A DNA stretch of 64,000 nt from Antarctobacter albus (GCF_900101505.1 NZ_FMZI01000020.1:1-64000), one strand, 5' to 3'; positions 27,712-36,748 are shown, counted from the first letter of the stretch. Numbers and translations: made by a program. The notes: generated from the letters alone by a model not told the origin.

Positions 27712-29585
27712 AGACCTCGATTGCAACTGTCTCTGTCTCTGGCAACCTGCGCGAAAAGCTGGAGGCCATCGCCGCCGCCGGTTTCGACGGGGTCGAGATC
27801 TTCGAACAGGATTTCATCGCAGATGCGGGCAGCCCGCGCGAGGTGGGCGCCCTGATCCGCGATCACGGGCTGGAGATCACCCTGTTCCAGCCGTTCCGCG
27901 ATTTCGAGGGGTTGCCGCAGGGCCCGCTGCGGGACAAGGCCTTTGACCGGGCGCGGCGCAAGTTCGACCTGATGCAAGAGCTGGGCGCAGACCTCGTGCT
28001 GTTCTGTTCCTCGGTCCACCCCGAGGCCCTGGGCGGTATCGACCGCGCGGCAGGGGACTTTGCCGAGCTGGGAGAGATCGCGGCCGATCGTGGCATTCGC
28101 GTCGGCTACGAGGCCTTGGCCTGGGGGCGGCACGTCAACGACCACCGCGACGCCTGGGAGATCGTGCGCCGTGCCGATCATCCCAACATCGGCCTGATCC
28201 TGGACAGTTTTCACACCCTGGCGAGGGGCATCGACCCGGAGACGATCCGGCGTATTCCCGGTGACCGGATCTTCTTTGTCCAACTGGCGGATGCGCCGCG
28301 GATCGACATGGACCTGCTGTACTGGTCACGCCATTTCCGCAACATGCCGGGCGAGGGCGACCTGGACATGACAGGCTTCATGCGGGCGGTCATGGCGGCG
28401 GGCTACGCGGGGCCGGTCAGCCTGGAAATCTTCAACGACCAGTTCCGGGGCGGCTTGCCGGGCAGCGTGGCGCGGGACGGCTTTCGTTCGCTGGTGGCGC
28501 TGATGGATGACGTGCGCCGGGCCGAACCTTCGACTGGCGTGGACCTGCCGGAGTTTCCGGCGCGTGTGACGGTCGACGGGGTCAGCTTTGTCGAGTTCGC
28601 CTCACGCGGGAAAGAGGCCGAGGACCTCGGCGCGCTGCTGGCGGCGCTGGGGTTCACGCGCGTCGGGCGGCACCTGTCCAAGGCGCTGACGCTCTGGCAG
28701 CAGGGCGAAATCCGCGTGCTGATCAACGAGGAGCCGGGCGATTTTGCCGGGTCGGTCTACAATGCGCGCGGCACCAGCGTCTGCGATATCGGGCTGCGCG
28801 TGGGGTCAGGCAGGGATACGGTTGCGCGGGCAAGCGCGCTGGGGGGCGAGCCTTTCGCGCAACCGGCCAGCCCCGGACAGCTGGACATTCCCGCGATCCG
28901 CGGTCTGGGCGGCAGCCTGCTGCATTTCCTTGACAGCGGGCAGGCCGATGTCTGGTCGGCGGAGTTCGAAACCCTGGCCGCGGCGGGCGAAGGTGCGGGC
29001 CTGCGGCGTGTCGACCACATTGCCCAGACCATGACCTATGACGAGATGCTCAGCTGGTCGCTCTTCTATACATCGCTCTTCGAGATGGCCAAGGCGCCGA
29101 TGGTTGACGTGACCGACCCGGACGGGTTGGTGCGCAGCCAGGCATTGCAGGCGGGCGGGCTGCGCATCACGTTGAACGGGGCGGAAACGCACCGCACCTT
29201 TGCCGGGGCTTTCCTGGCAGAGAGTTTCGGCGCCCCGGTGCAGCACCTTGCACTGGAAAGCACGGATATCTTCGCCACGGCCGAAGCGCTGGCTGCGCGC
29301 GGCTTCGGCCCCTTGCCGATGACGGAGAATTACTACGCCGACCTCATGTCCCGCTTTGACATCGACGAGGGGATGCTGGAGGCGCTGCGCCGGTTCAACA
29401 TCCTCTACGACCGCGACGAGAATGGCGCCTTCTTCCAGCTGTACTCGCGCCCCTTCGCGGGGGGCATGTTCATCGAGATCCTGGAACGGCGCGATGGTTA
29501 CGCCGGCTATGGCGCGCCCAATGCCCCCTTCCGGATCGCGGCACAGAAACGCCTGATGCGGGGCAAGGGAATGCCGAGCGTCTAG
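27708..29585 (+). CDS. quiC: 3-dehydroshikimate dehydratase fused to a VOC/HPPD-like domain
   Basis: The 625-residue product joins two domains. The N-terminal TIM barrel (1-270) keeps metal ligands E135, D166, H169 and E240 of the AsbF/QuiC family, which converts 3-dehydroshikimate to protocatechuate. The C-terminal half (about 285-625) is a 4-hydroxyphenylpyruvate-dioxygenase-like VOC domain with an intact His-His-Glu triad: H437 (VDHIAQT), H513 (VQHLALES) and E590 (MFIEILERR). Such fusions are known as QuiC-type enzymes; the VOC domain's own activity is not settled. It is coupled to the AroE-like gene by an ATGA overlap, forming a two-gene shikimate/quinate degradation operon. Confidence 0.9.
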   Translation: MKTSIATVSVSGNLREKLEAIAAAGFDGVEIFEQDFIADAGSPREVGALIRDHGLEITLFQPFRDFEGLPQGPLRDKAFDRARRKFDLMQELGADLVLFCSSVHPEALGGIDRAAGDFAELGEIAADRGIRVGYEALAWGRHVNDHRDAWEIVRRADHPNIGLILDSFHTLARGIDPETIRRIPGDRIFFVQLADAPRIDMDLLYWSRHFRNMPGEGDLDMTGFMRAVMAAGYAGPVSLEIFNDQFRGGLPGSVARDGFRSLVALMDDVRRAEPSTGVDLPEFPARVTVDGVSFVEFASRGKEAEDLGALLAALGFTRVGRHLSKALTLWQQGEIRVLINEEPGDFAGSVYNARGTSVCDIGLRVGSGRDTVARASALGGEPFAQPASPGQLDIPAIRGLGGSLLHFLDSGQADVWSAEFETLAAAGEGAGLRRVDHIAQTMTYDEMLSWSLFYTSLFEMAKAPMVDVTDPDGLVRSQALQAGGLRITLNGAETHRTFAGAFLAESFGAPVQHLALESTDIFATAEALAARGFGPLPMTENYYADLMSRFDIDEGMLEALRRFNILYDRDENGAFFQLYSRPFAGGMFIEILERRDGYAGYGAPNAPFRIAAQKRLMRGKGMPSV

Positions 29586-29592
29586 GGGGAGA

Positions 29593-30018
29593 TCAGTCCG
29601 TGGTCTTGCGGCGCAGGCGGATGACCACCTCGACAGAGGCGATTTCCGAGCCCTCGGGCGCTTCTGGCAGGCGGGTGATTTCCAGCTGGTCCGCCGGTGC
29701 ATCGGTCAGCGCGCCACGATCTTCCCAGAAGAAATGCGGGTGATCGTGGGTGTTGGTGTCGAAGTAGCTGCGTGACCCGTCCACCGTGACTTCCTGCATC
29801 AGGCCCGCGTCGCAGAAGGCCTTGAGCGTGTTGTAGACGGTGGCCAGCGAAACCTGCTCGCCGCTGTCCTTGGCGGCGGCGAAAAGGCTTTCGGCGGTGA
29901 CGTGACGGTTGTTTCCGTCGCCGACAAGCAAAGCCGCCAGCGCGACGCGCTGTCGTGTGGGGCGCAGGTCGCTGCGTCCCAACCATGTCTTGCCGCGCTC
30001 GATCGCCTCGGACATCAT
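29593..30018 (-). CDS. irr: iron response regulator Irr (Fur family)
   Basis: The 141-residue product is Fur-like. The winged helix LRPTRQRVALAALLVGDGNN with SLATVYNTLKAFCDAGLMQE is followed by a metal/haem-binding region FDTNTHDHPHFFWED. Irr represses or activates iron genes in alphaproteobacteria according to haem supply. It is divergent from fabA, as in many Rhodobacterales. I place the start at 30018 (MMSEAIERGK); ATGs at 30015 and 30039 are also possible. A TATATA stretch lies at about 30049-30056, so a longer leader is unlikely. Confidence 0.9.
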   Translation of the reverse strand: MMSEAIERGKTWLGRSDLRPTRQRVALAALLVGDGNNRHVTAESLFAAAKDSGEQVSLATVYNTLKAFCDAGLMQEVTVDGSRSYFDTNTHDHPHFFWEDRGALTDAPADQLEITRLPEAPEGSEIASVEVVIRLRRKTTD

Positions 30019-30194
30019 CTCTCGCTGTGGGCGTTGCATTGCAGGGCATATATAAAGCCGCATGGTGGGGAAATTCAATGGGTTTCCTGCCGTCGGGCGC
30101 GGCGCCTGCGGCGGTGGCGCCCTTGCATGGCTTGCAAACGCGGTGCTAGACGGGGCAAGGTTTTGACTGTGCAACAAAGAGAGGGCCCGCCTGC

Positions 30195-30704
30195 ATGGCC
30201 GATTATCCCACCAGCTTCGGCAAGGAAGACCTTCTGAAATGCGCCCGGGGCGAATTGTTCGGGCCGGGCAATGCCCAGCTGCCGGAACCGCCGATGCTGA
30301 TGATGGACCGGATCACGGATATTTCCGGGGACGCGGGCCTGCACGGGAAGGGACATGTTGTGGCCGAGTTCGACATCGACCCCAACCTGTGGTTCTTCGA
30401 GTGCCATTTTCCGGGCAACCCGATCATGCCGGGCTGCCTGGGGCTGGACGGGCTGTGGCAGCTGACCGGTTTCAACCTGGGCTGGCGCGGCTGGACCGGG
30501 CGCGGCTATGCGCTGGGCGTGGGTGAGGTCAAGCTGAAGGGCATGGTGCGCCCGGACCGCAAAATGTTGACCTACAAGGTGGATTTCACCAAGGCAGTGC
30601 AGACCCGTCGGCTGACGATGGGCGTTGCTGACGGGATCGTGGAGGCCGATGGAGAGGTCATCTACGAGGTCAAGGACATGAAAGTGGCCCTGTCCGAGAG
30701 CTGA
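30195..30704 (+). CDS. fabA: 3-hydroxydecanoyl-ACP dehydratase/isomerase
   Basis: FabA dehydrates 3-hydroxydecanoyl-ACP and isomerises the product to the cis-3 form that starts unsaturated fatty acids. The 169-residue product has the hot-dog fold catalytic H71 in [16 protein letters not shown] and D85 in [28 protein letters not shown] is a typical N-terminal segment. fabB, its usual operon partner, is 2 kb downstream beyond an inserted islet, which is unusual. Confidence 0.96.
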   Translation: MADYPTSFGKEDLLKCARGELFGPGNAQLPEPPMLMMDRITDISGDAGLHGKGHVVAEFDIDPNLWFFECHFPGNPIMPGCLGLDGLWQLTGFNLGWRGWTGRGYALGVGEVKLKGMVRPDRKMLTYKVDFTKAVQTRRLTMGVADGIVEADGEVIYEVKDMKVALSES

Positions 30705-31164
30705 TTTCGGGGACTCTTTGCACTCCCACCGGGTGGGGGGAAGCCCCCTCCCGAGGGGCAAAAGTGAACCGTTCAGTCTGTACGTTTTGTACAAAACGTA
30801 CGTCGATTCCAGCATTTTGTACAAAGGGGTAGGGGTTTGTTAAGACCCCTGGTCCGGTGTGTCTTGCGGGTGGGTTTGAGCGACCGGTGTGGGGTGCTTG
30901 CTTGGGAGCGGCGGCGGTGGGAACTCCGCCCTACGAGTGTGCCGATATTACGCCCGTCCCAGGGCCGTGTCGTTGGGTCAGAGCGCAAGCCGCGGCATTG
31001 ACGGACCGCCGTATGGCGATCCGATGCGAGGAGCCCCTTGGTTTATGGTGACTATGTCTGAAGAAGGTCGACACGGGAAGCCGTAGGTGCTTGGCTCCAC
31101 ATTGATGGTGCCTCGATCAAGGAAACCCCTAAGCTTCACGTACGGACACATTGAAGGCTTTCAT
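30705..31164. other. intergenic region after fabA, left flank of the islet
   Basis: No convincing gene is seen in these 460 bases. CCCAC-cgg-GTGGG and GCCCC/GGGGC hairpins at about 30725-30760 could end the fabA transcript. They are followed by the second copy of the dispersed repeat (30779-30825). The remaining sequence changes from GC-rich to AT-rich towards 31130, where the islet genes begin. Confidence 0.6.
30779..30825 (+). repeat. dispersed intergenic repeat, copy 2
   Basis: This is the second copy of the 47-base unit seen at 2867-2913. Positions 30780-30801 form a perfect 22-base palindrome built of GTACGTTTTGT and its complement. The unit then continues CGTCGATTCCAGCATTTTG. It sits just downstream of fabA at the islet boundary. 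Confidence 0.75.
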
Positions 31165-31785
31165 ATGGAAATTACGTATATCTTAACATTCTTTGGTGGC
31201 GTTGCCGCTGACATTGCGCGGAAGGTGCTTATTCCTCAAACGGAAGAATGGCTCGAAAGGGTTGTACCTTTCAAGCGTAGGGCGCGTAACGTTGAACGGA
31301 ACCTTCTGAGACTTGAAGTCCGAGAAAAGCTTGAGAAGCTGGGGCATGATCCGGCTTTGGCGCGCTACGTCGAAGAGGATGCAGAGGAATTTTGGCGGAG
31401 ACTGGATCAGCGTCAGGAAGCTCAACGCGAGGCACTAGTAGAGCTTCAAACAGATCGTGTTCTGTCCGAGGCTGCGACGCAAGCAGAAATGAACCAAAAC
31501 GCATTTGATCGACTTCAGGAGGCGGATACGAACCTCGCGAAGGCAATCGAGCGTCTCAAGAGAAAAGCTGGCTTGTCGGAAAATGCCTTGGTTGCTTTGG
31601 ATGAGTCTCAAAGTGCTTGGGAAGCATACCGTTGCGCTCAATCAAGGTTTGATGCACTGGCGCTTGTCGAAGGAGGGAGCATGGAGCCGATGCTTCAAGC
31701 AAGCCATGCAGAAGACTTGACTATTGATCGTATCTTGAAAATCGCCGCGTTGAGGAAGGGAATGACGCACTACGATTACGGATAG
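31165..31785 (+). CDS. islet protein 1: helical protein with C-terminal LprI-like segment
   Basis: The 206-residue product begins with a hydrophobic segment (MEITYILTFFGGVAADIARK), followed by a highly charged helical region (about 30-150, probably coiled coil). The C-terminal part LDESQSAWEAYRCAQSRFDA with GGSMEPMLQASHAEDLTIDR resembles the LprI/DUF1311 domain. That domain is normally secreted and disulfide-bonded; here most of its cysteines are missing. The gene is AT-rich relative to its neighbours and lies inside the fabA-fabB interval. The start at 31165 has GAAGG upstream. The function is unknown; membrane attachment through the N-terminus is inferred. Confidence 0.75.
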   Translation: MEITYILTFFGGVAADIARKVLIPQTEEWLERVVPFKRRARNVERNLLRLEVREKLEKLGHDPALARYVEEDAEEFWRRLDQRQEAQREALVELQTDRVLSEAATQAEMNQNAFDRLQEADTNLAKAIERLKRKAGLSENALVALDESQSAWEAYRCAQSRFDALALVEGGSMEPMLQASHAEDLTIDRILKIAALRKGMTHYDYG

Positions 31786-31848
31786 CGTTTATTGTAACCT
31801 TCGTATTTGGCAAAAAATTGTAGGTAGCGCTATTTATGACGACGTTAC

Positions 31849-32505
31849 ATGAGAAAAACTTGGAGCGGAACAGTGGCGGAAGAAAATTGCTGGGCGTGCC
31901 TTTCGCCCCTGAAAAAGCATCAGAGAGTTTGTTTAAATTGTAACTCTTGGCAGGGTTGGAGGGGCTGGGTCGGTATTTCAAATACGACAGTCGCCCTACT
32001 AATCGCATTGCTATCTGTTGTGGCACTGATTGGTGAGAAGCTGTTAGCGTTGCATGATGAATATTACCCGAATCTGGAGGTTCACATTTCGGGGTATTTC
32101 GATTCTGAGAGCCGAGTAATCACATTGAATATTTATAATTTTGGAGAAAAGCCTGCAAACTTTGGCTCAAACCTTCGATGTACTTTCGGCTTGAAAGATG
32201 CGATGGGCCATTCAAAAAACAACGAGGGTGTTGAGGTGGAATTTTGGTCTACTTCTGCCAGAATCGTCTCTCCTGAAAGCGCGCTTCAAATCGAGTTTAC
32301 TCCGCAGGTGCTTGCATTTGACCCAATGCATGAGCAGGTTCTCTGTTTCGGCGCATTGAACTACTTTGACAGAACAACTTTAGTCGAGCCTTTCTTCTTG
32401 ACGATTGTTCCGAACTCAGAACATATTTGGTGGCCGATTGAAGGGTTTTCTACAACAAATGAGCTCATTGAGGCATTGTATCCTAAGAAAGTGACATTTC
32501 AATAG
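31849..32505 (+). CDS. islet protein 2: zinc-ribbon, membrane-anchored protein of unknown function
   Basis: The 218-residue product has an N-terminal zinc ribbon (C14-x2-C17-x10-C28-x2-C31). One membrane helix at about 46-63 (TTVALLIALLSVVALIGEKL) follows. A beta-rich remainder (NLEVHISGYFDSESRVITLN, IYNFGEKPANFGSNLRCTFG) has the look of an immunoglobulin-like exported domain. The order zinc ribbon, helix, beta domain suggests a cytoplasmic ribbon and a periplasmic domain. No family is recognised. It is strongly AT-rich, like islet protein 1, with no close ribosome site, and probably arrived with it. Confidence 0.72.
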   Translation: MRKTWSGTVAEENCWACLSPLKKHQRVCLNCNSWQGWRGWVGISNTTVALLIALLSVVALIGEKLLALHDEYYPNLEVHISGYFDSESRVITLNIYNFGEKPANFGSNLRCTFGLKDAMGHSKNNEGVEVEFWSTSARIVSPESALQIEFTPQVLAFDPMHEQVLCFGALNYFDRTTLVEPFFLTIVPNSEHIWWPIEGFSTTNELIEALYPKKVTFQ

Positions 32506-32731
32506 TATTGGATCGTTGGGGTGGGCTTTAATGACCGGTGCGGTGTTGCGCCTTTGAATAGTGGGCCTGACTATGCAAGCTCTGCTTTCTGCGGGTCGCT
32601 GACGTTCACTCTTGTCGTAGCGATCCTGCACTTTCGCTTTCGCCAAACGGGCCAACGTACAGCCCCCTCCCTCCTTGCGCCTCCCCCCGCATCTGACCTA
32701 CTAAGACCCTGACACATCAGGAGGAGGCTCC

Positions 32732-33961
32732 ATGCGCCGCGTCGTCGTCACCGGGCTCGGGATCGTCTCGAGCATCGGCAACACTGCCGAAGAGGTCCTT
32801 GCCTCGCTCAAGGCGGGCCGTTCGGGCATCACTGCCAACGAGCAGATGAAGGAACACGGGTTCCGCAGCCAGATCGCCGGGGCCATCGACCTGGACGTTT
32901 CCCAGCATATCGACAAGCGGACGCTGCGCTTTATGGGGCCGGGGGCGGCCTATGCCCATATCGCGATGGGGCAGGCGATCGCGGATGCGGGCCTTGAGGA
33001 AAGCGATATCGTCAACCCGCGCACCGGCCTCGTGGCGGGCAGCGGCGGGCCGTCGACCAGCGCGATGCTGACGGCGCATGAGACGGTGCTGAAAACCGGC
33101 GCGACCAAGCGGGTCGGGCCTTTCGCGGTGCCGAAATGCATGTGCTCGACGGTGAGCGCGAACCTCTCGACCGCCTACAAGATCAAGGGCATCAACTATT
33201 CGATCACCTCGGCCTGCTCGACAAGCTTGCATTGTATCGGCAACGCGGCAGAGCAGATCATGCTGGGCAAGCAGGACGTGATGTTCGCGGGCGGCGGCGA
33301 GGAGCTGGACTGGACGCTGAGCTGCCTCTTCGACGCGATGGGTGCCATGTCGTCGAAGTTCAACGACACGCCGGAGAAGGCGAGCCGGGCCTTCGACAAG
33401 GACCGCGACGGGTTCGTGATCTCGGGCGGTGGCGGCATCCTCGTGCTGGAGGAGCTGGAGCACGCCAAGGCCCGGGGCGCCAAGATCTACGCGGAAGTCA
33501 CCGGCTACGGCGCGACGAGCGACGGGGCGGACATGGTGGCCCCCTCGGGCGAAGGCGGCGAGCGGGCGATGCGGATCGCGCTGTCCACCCTGCCGGAGGG
33601 CCGTAAGGTCAGCTACATCAACGCGCATGGCACCTCGACCCCCGTGGGCGACGTGGGCGAGATCGAGGCGGTGCGGCGCGTCTTTGGCGAAGGGACGACC
33701 CCGCCGGTGTCGTCGACCAAATCGATGACCGGCCACAGCCAGGGCGCGACCGGTGCGCAGGAGGCGATCTACTGCCTGCTGGCGCTGCAACATGATTTCA
33801 TCATTCCGTCCATCAACGTCGAGACGCTGGACCCGGCGTTGAAACCCGCCGAGATCGCCACGGGGCTGGTGGAGAACGCGGGGCTCGACTCGGTGATGAC
33901 GAATTCCTTTGGCTTTGGCGGCACCAACGGTTCGATGGTGCTGTCGCGATTTAATGACTGA
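32732..33961 (+). CDS. fabB: beta-ketoacyl-ACP synthase I
   Basis: FabB elongates the cis-3-decenoyl-ACP made by FabA. The 409-residue product carries the Cys-His-His triad: C162 in [12 protein letters not shown], histidine in [12 protein letters not shown], and histidine in [13 protein letters not shown]. The C-terminal [20 protein letters not shown] is typical. AGGAGG precedes the ATG. Because the islet separates it from fabA, a new promoter upstream (in 32506-32731) or read-through is needed. Confidence 0.97.
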   Translation: MRRVVVTGLGIVSSIGNTAEEVLASLKAGRSGITANEQMKEHGFRSQIAGAIDLDVSQHIDKRTLRFMGPGAAYAHIAMGQAIADAGLEESDIVNPRTGLVAGSGGPSTSAMLTAHETVLKTGATKRVGPFAVPKCMCSTVSANLSTAYKIKGINYSITSACSTSLHCIGNAAEQIMLGKQDVMFAGGGEELDWTLSCLFDAMGAMSSKFNDTPEKASRAFDKDRDGFVISGGGGILVLEELEHAKARGAKIYAEVTGYGATSDGADMVAPSGEGGERAMRIALSTLPEGRKVSYINAHGTSTPVGDVGEIEAVRRVFGEGTTPPVSSTKSMTGHSQGATGAQEAIYCLLALQHDFIIPSINVETLDPALKPAEIATGLVENAGLDSVMTNSFGFGGTNGSMVLSRFND

Positions 33962-33980
33962 TATGCGCGGATAGAGTGGG

Positions 33981-34769
33981 ATGACCATTAGTCTCGAAGG
34001 CAAGCGCGGGCTTGTCATGGGCGTTGCGAACGATCGTTCCATCGCCTGGGGAATTGCCAAGGCCTGTGCCGAGGCGGGGGCGGAACTGGCCTTTACCTAT
34101 CAGGGAGAGGCGTTCGGCAAGCGGCTGGAACCGCTGGCGCAGAGCGTCGGGTCGGATTTCATGGTCGACGTGGACGTGACCGACGATGCCTCGCTGGACG
34201 CGGCCTTTGATGCGCTGGGGCAGCGCTGGGACCGGGTGGATTTCCTTGTCCACGCGATTGCCTATTCGGACAAGACGGAACTGGCCGGGCGGTTCCTGAA
34301 CACCTCGCGCGCCAACTTCAAGAATTCGATGGATATTTCCGTCTATTCCTTCATCGAGGTGGCGCGGCGGGTGCATCCGCTGATGACGGAGGGCGGGACG
34401 ATGCTGACGCTGACCTACCTGGGCAGCCAGCGCGTCGTGCCGAATTACAACGTCATGGGCGTGGCCAAGGCGGCGTTGGAATCGACCACGCGCTACTTGG
34501 CCAATGACTTGGGCCCCGAGGGCATCCGGGTGAACGCGATTTCCCCCGGACCGATGAAGACGCTGGCGGGCGCGGCCATCGGCGGCGCGCGGCGGACCTA
34601 CAAGCACACGGGCATGAACGCCCCCCTGCGGTCGAACGCGACGCTGGAGGCGGTGGGCGGCACGGCGGTCTGGCTGATCTCGGACGCGGGCGCCTTTACC
34701 ACGGGCGAGGTCATCATGGTGGACGGCGGCTATCACACGATCGGCATGCCGCAGCTGGAGAACCTGTAA
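33981..34769 (+). CDS. fabI: enoyl-ACP reductase (NADH), FabI
   Basis: FabI reduces trans-2-enoyl-ACP in each elongation round. The 262-residue SDR product shows GLVMGVANDRSIAWGIAKA (atypical FabI cofactor motif), HAIAYSDKTELAGRF, the Tyr-x6-Lys catalytic pair in PNYNVMGVAKAALES, and ISPGPMKTLAG, then TGEVIMVDGGYH at the end. It follows fabB by 19 bases in one operon. FabI is the known target of triclosan-type inhibitors. Confidence 0.96.
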   Translation: MTISLEGKRGLVMGVANDRSIAWGIAKACAEAGAELAFTYQGEAFGKRLEPLAQSVGSDFMVDVDVTDDASLDAAFDALGQRWDRVDFLVHAIAYSDKTELAGRFLNTSRANFKNSMDISVYSFIEVARRVHPLMTEGGTMLTLTYLGSQRVVPNYNVMGVAKAALESTTRYLANDLGPEGIRVNAISPGPMKTLAGAAIGGARRTYKHTGMNAPLRSNATLEAVGGTAVWLISDAGAFTTGEVIMVDGGYHTIGMPQLENL

Positions 34770-34775
34770 GGGGCG

Positions 34776-35102
34776 ATGATGTTGCGTTTGGTCTTGATCC
34801 TTGGGACGCTGCTAGCCTTGGGTGGCTGCATGGAAGGCGCGACGGCCGTCGGCGGCAGCACGGGCGGCGGGCAGGGCCCCGAGGCGCGCAAGCTGTCCAG
34901 CGGTATGACCCCTGCACAGGCCGAGGGTGTCTTTGGTCTCGATGCGGGATACGAGCGCAACCCGGCGAACTGGGACGAGGCCTGCATCAGCTACGCCTAT
35001 GACGGCGGTGCGCGCTACGTCCACGCGGTCTATCGAAATGACCGGCTGGTGCGCGCGACGGACGGGCACGGCGCGATCTGCACCTACGGCGCCGCGCTGT
35101 AA
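34776..35102 (+). CDS. small lipoprotein
   Basis: The 108-residue product has a lipoprotein signal with lipobox LGGC (about C18), a Gly-rich linker and a compact domain: LSSGMTPAQAEGVFGLDAGY, EACISYAYDGGARYVHAVYR. The 'GMT-x-x-Q-x-x-x-x-FG' pattern recalls the SmpA/BamE fold of small outer-membrane lipoproteins; that resemblance is weak. It lies six bases after fabI, probably in the same operon. Confidence 0.8.
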   Translation: MMLRLVLILGTLLALGGCMEGATAVGGSTGGGQGPEARKLSSGMTPAQAEGVFGLDAGYERNPANWDEACISYAYDGGARYVHAVYRNDRLVRATDGHGAICTYGAAL

Positions 35103-35158
35103 TCCCCGGAACCCGGCGCCGGATCGGGCGTTGACCCTCCAAGAGATTGGAGGTTTCC

Positions 35159-35833
35159 ATGACTTACAAGATCGAACTGCAAAGCGTTGACCGGCTGACC
35201 CATGACGTGCGTCGCCTGACCTTTGAAAAGCCCGCGGGCTACGACTATGCGCCCGGACAGGCCACGGATTTCGCGCTCGACCGTGACGGCTGGCGCGAGG
35301 AACAGCGGCCCTTCACCTTTACCAGCCTGCCCGACGAGGAGCGGCTGGAATTTGTCATCAAGTCCTACCCGGAACATGACGGCGTGACCGAGCAGATCGC
35401 CGATCTGCAGCCGGGGGAAAACGTGCTGATCGGAGACCCCTGGGGCGCGATCGAGGACAAGGGTGACGGCGTCTTTATCGCCGGGGGCGCGGGCGTGACG
35501 CCCTTTATCTCTATCCTGCGCAAGAAGCTGGCCGAGAAGGGCACGCTGGAGGGCAACACGCTGCTGTTTTCCAACCAGTGCGAGCGGGACATCGTGATGC
35601 GCAACACCTTCGAGGCCATGCCGGGCCTGCGCTGTCACTGGACCGTGACGGAGGAAAAGGGCAGCCCGTTGGCGCGCGGCATGATCGACGCCGGGATGCT
35701 GGACGACTTTGTCGATCCGGACCGGGACGTCTGCTATGTCTGCGGGCCCGACCCGATGGTTGAGGCGATGCCGGAAGCGTTGAAGAAGATCGGCGTTCCC
35801 GAAGACCGGATCGTGACCGAGGACTTCGGCTGA
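35159..35833 (+). CDS. FAD-binding oxidoreductase (ferredoxin/flavodoxin reductase type)
   Basis: The 224-residue product has a flavin-binding barrel with RPFTFTSLPDEE (the RxYS/T-like FAD motif) and an NAD(P)-binding domain with GAGVTPFISILRK and the C-terminal CYVCGPDPMVEAMPEALKKI. It has no iron-sulfur domain of its own, so it should pass electrons between NAD(P)H and a separate acceptor. GGAGG precedes the start at 35159. The electron partner is not evident nearby. Confidence 0.9.
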   Translation: MTYKIELQSVDRLTHDVRRLTFEKPAGYDYAPGQATDFALDRDGWREEQRPFTFTSLPDEERLEFVIKSYPEHDGVTEQIADLQPGENVLIGDPWGAIEDKGDGVFIAGGAGVTPFISILRKKLAEKGTLEGNTLLFSNQCERDIVMRNTFEAMPGLRCHWTVTEEKGSPLARGMIDAGMLDDFVDPDRDVCYVCGPDPMVEAMPEALKKIGVPEDRIVTEDFG

Positions 35834-35854
35834 TCCGCGTGCCGCCGGCGCGGT

Positions 35855-35877
35855 GACCCCCGCCCTACGCAGGGGTC
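35855..35877. terminator. possible bidirectional terminator
   Basis: GACCCC (35855-35860) and GGGGTC (35872-35877) form a 6-bp stem between two convergent genes. No T run is present. Confidence 0.3.
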
Positions 35878-35878
35878 G

Positions 35879-36748
35879 TCAGAACCATTGCCCCGGCTCC
35901 ATCAGGCCGAGATCCAGCAATTGCCGCGAGTGCCACTCGAACGGGGTGGAATTGTGCCAGCGGAAGCTGCGGATGTCGAAGGTGGAGCCGGGGTTGCGTT
36001 TCAGCGCCTTGGCGGTGCGGAAACTGACGATGGCGGCAGTCAGGTTGTTGTGCCAGGGGCAGGCGTAGGTGTTGTATTCCTCGTCGGAAAAGGTGTGATC
36101 GTCGCGCAGGGTCAGTCCCGGCTTGGCGCGGAAGATGCCGATGCGGTCGATCTTGCGCCGGGTTTCGGGGACGTGTTCCTCGAACCGCCAGCGCAGCCCC
36201 CCGAAGAAATCCAGTTGCCGTTCCTTGGGGTGGTTGTGGTGTTGCGGATCGGGCCGGGCCAGCGCGTAATAGCCCGAGCGGTCCAGCCAGGCGTCATCCA
36301 GCGACACTGCATCCGGGTGCCGATTGAGATCACCGGCGTAGAGATCGACGACATAGGTCAGCATGGCGTCGCGCCGTTCCTCGGCGTGGAAGGCCAGCAT
36401 CTCACCGACCGTGCGGTTTTCCGAGAAGGGAAAGAACAGGTATTCGGCATTGTAGCAGTAATAGAGCCATTGGCCCGCGGCCCGGGGCATCAGGCGGTTG
36501 ACCGCCGTCTGCAGGGCGCCGTCCCTGCGCATGTCATGGGCGACGTGATGGACCTTGCCGCGCAGATCATCGGGCACGGCAAGCTCGGCCTCGCCGAAGA
36601 GGACCACGCTGCGGAAACCGCAATGCCGGTGATGGCGCAGGGTGGTGTTCAGCTCGGTCCCGTCCTCGGCAAAGATCAGCGCGATCGGCCCGCGTTGCAG
36701 CGCCTCGGTGCCGCGGGACAGGAAGTGATCTATGTCCGTGTAAAACAT
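35879..36748 (-). CDS. glycosyltransferase-family-2-like protein
   Basis: The 289-residue product starts MFYTDIDHFLSRGTEALQRG and reads as a GT2/GT92-like protein without membrane segments: IALIFAEDGTELNTTLRHHR, AGQWLYYCYNAEYLFFPFSE (where a DxD-type motif would lie), MLTYVVDLYAGDLNR and TYACPWHNNLTAAIVSFRTA. The canonical DxD is not obvious, so catalytic activity is uncertain. AGAGG lies nine bases before the start at 36748. It is divergent from miaB; the long frame continuing upstream is only the antisense of miaB. Confidence 0.8.
   Translation of the reverse strand: MFYTDIDHFLSRGTEALQRGPIALIFAEDGTELNTTLRHHRHCGFRSVVLFGEAELAVPDDLRGKVHHVAHDMRRDGALQTAVNRLMPRAAGQWLYYCYNAEYLFFPFSENRTVGEMLAFHAEERRDAMLTYVVDLYAGDLNRHPDAVSLDDAWLDRSGYYALARPDPQHHNHPKERQLDFFGGLRWRFEEHVPETRRKIDRIGIFRAKPGLTLRDDHTFSDEEYNTYACPWHNNLTAAIVSFRTAKALKRNPGSTFDIRSFRWHNSTPFEWHSRQLLDLGLMEPGQWF

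Noticed and set aside
31165-32505. Classical toxin-antitoxin pair in the islet
   Set aside because: The two products are too long, one is membrane-anchored, and the genes are separated by 63 bases with no antitoxin-like DNA-binding motif.
32717-34060. A 447-codon minus-strand frame opposite fabB
   Set aside because: It is a shadow of fabB, whose catalytic triad is intact.
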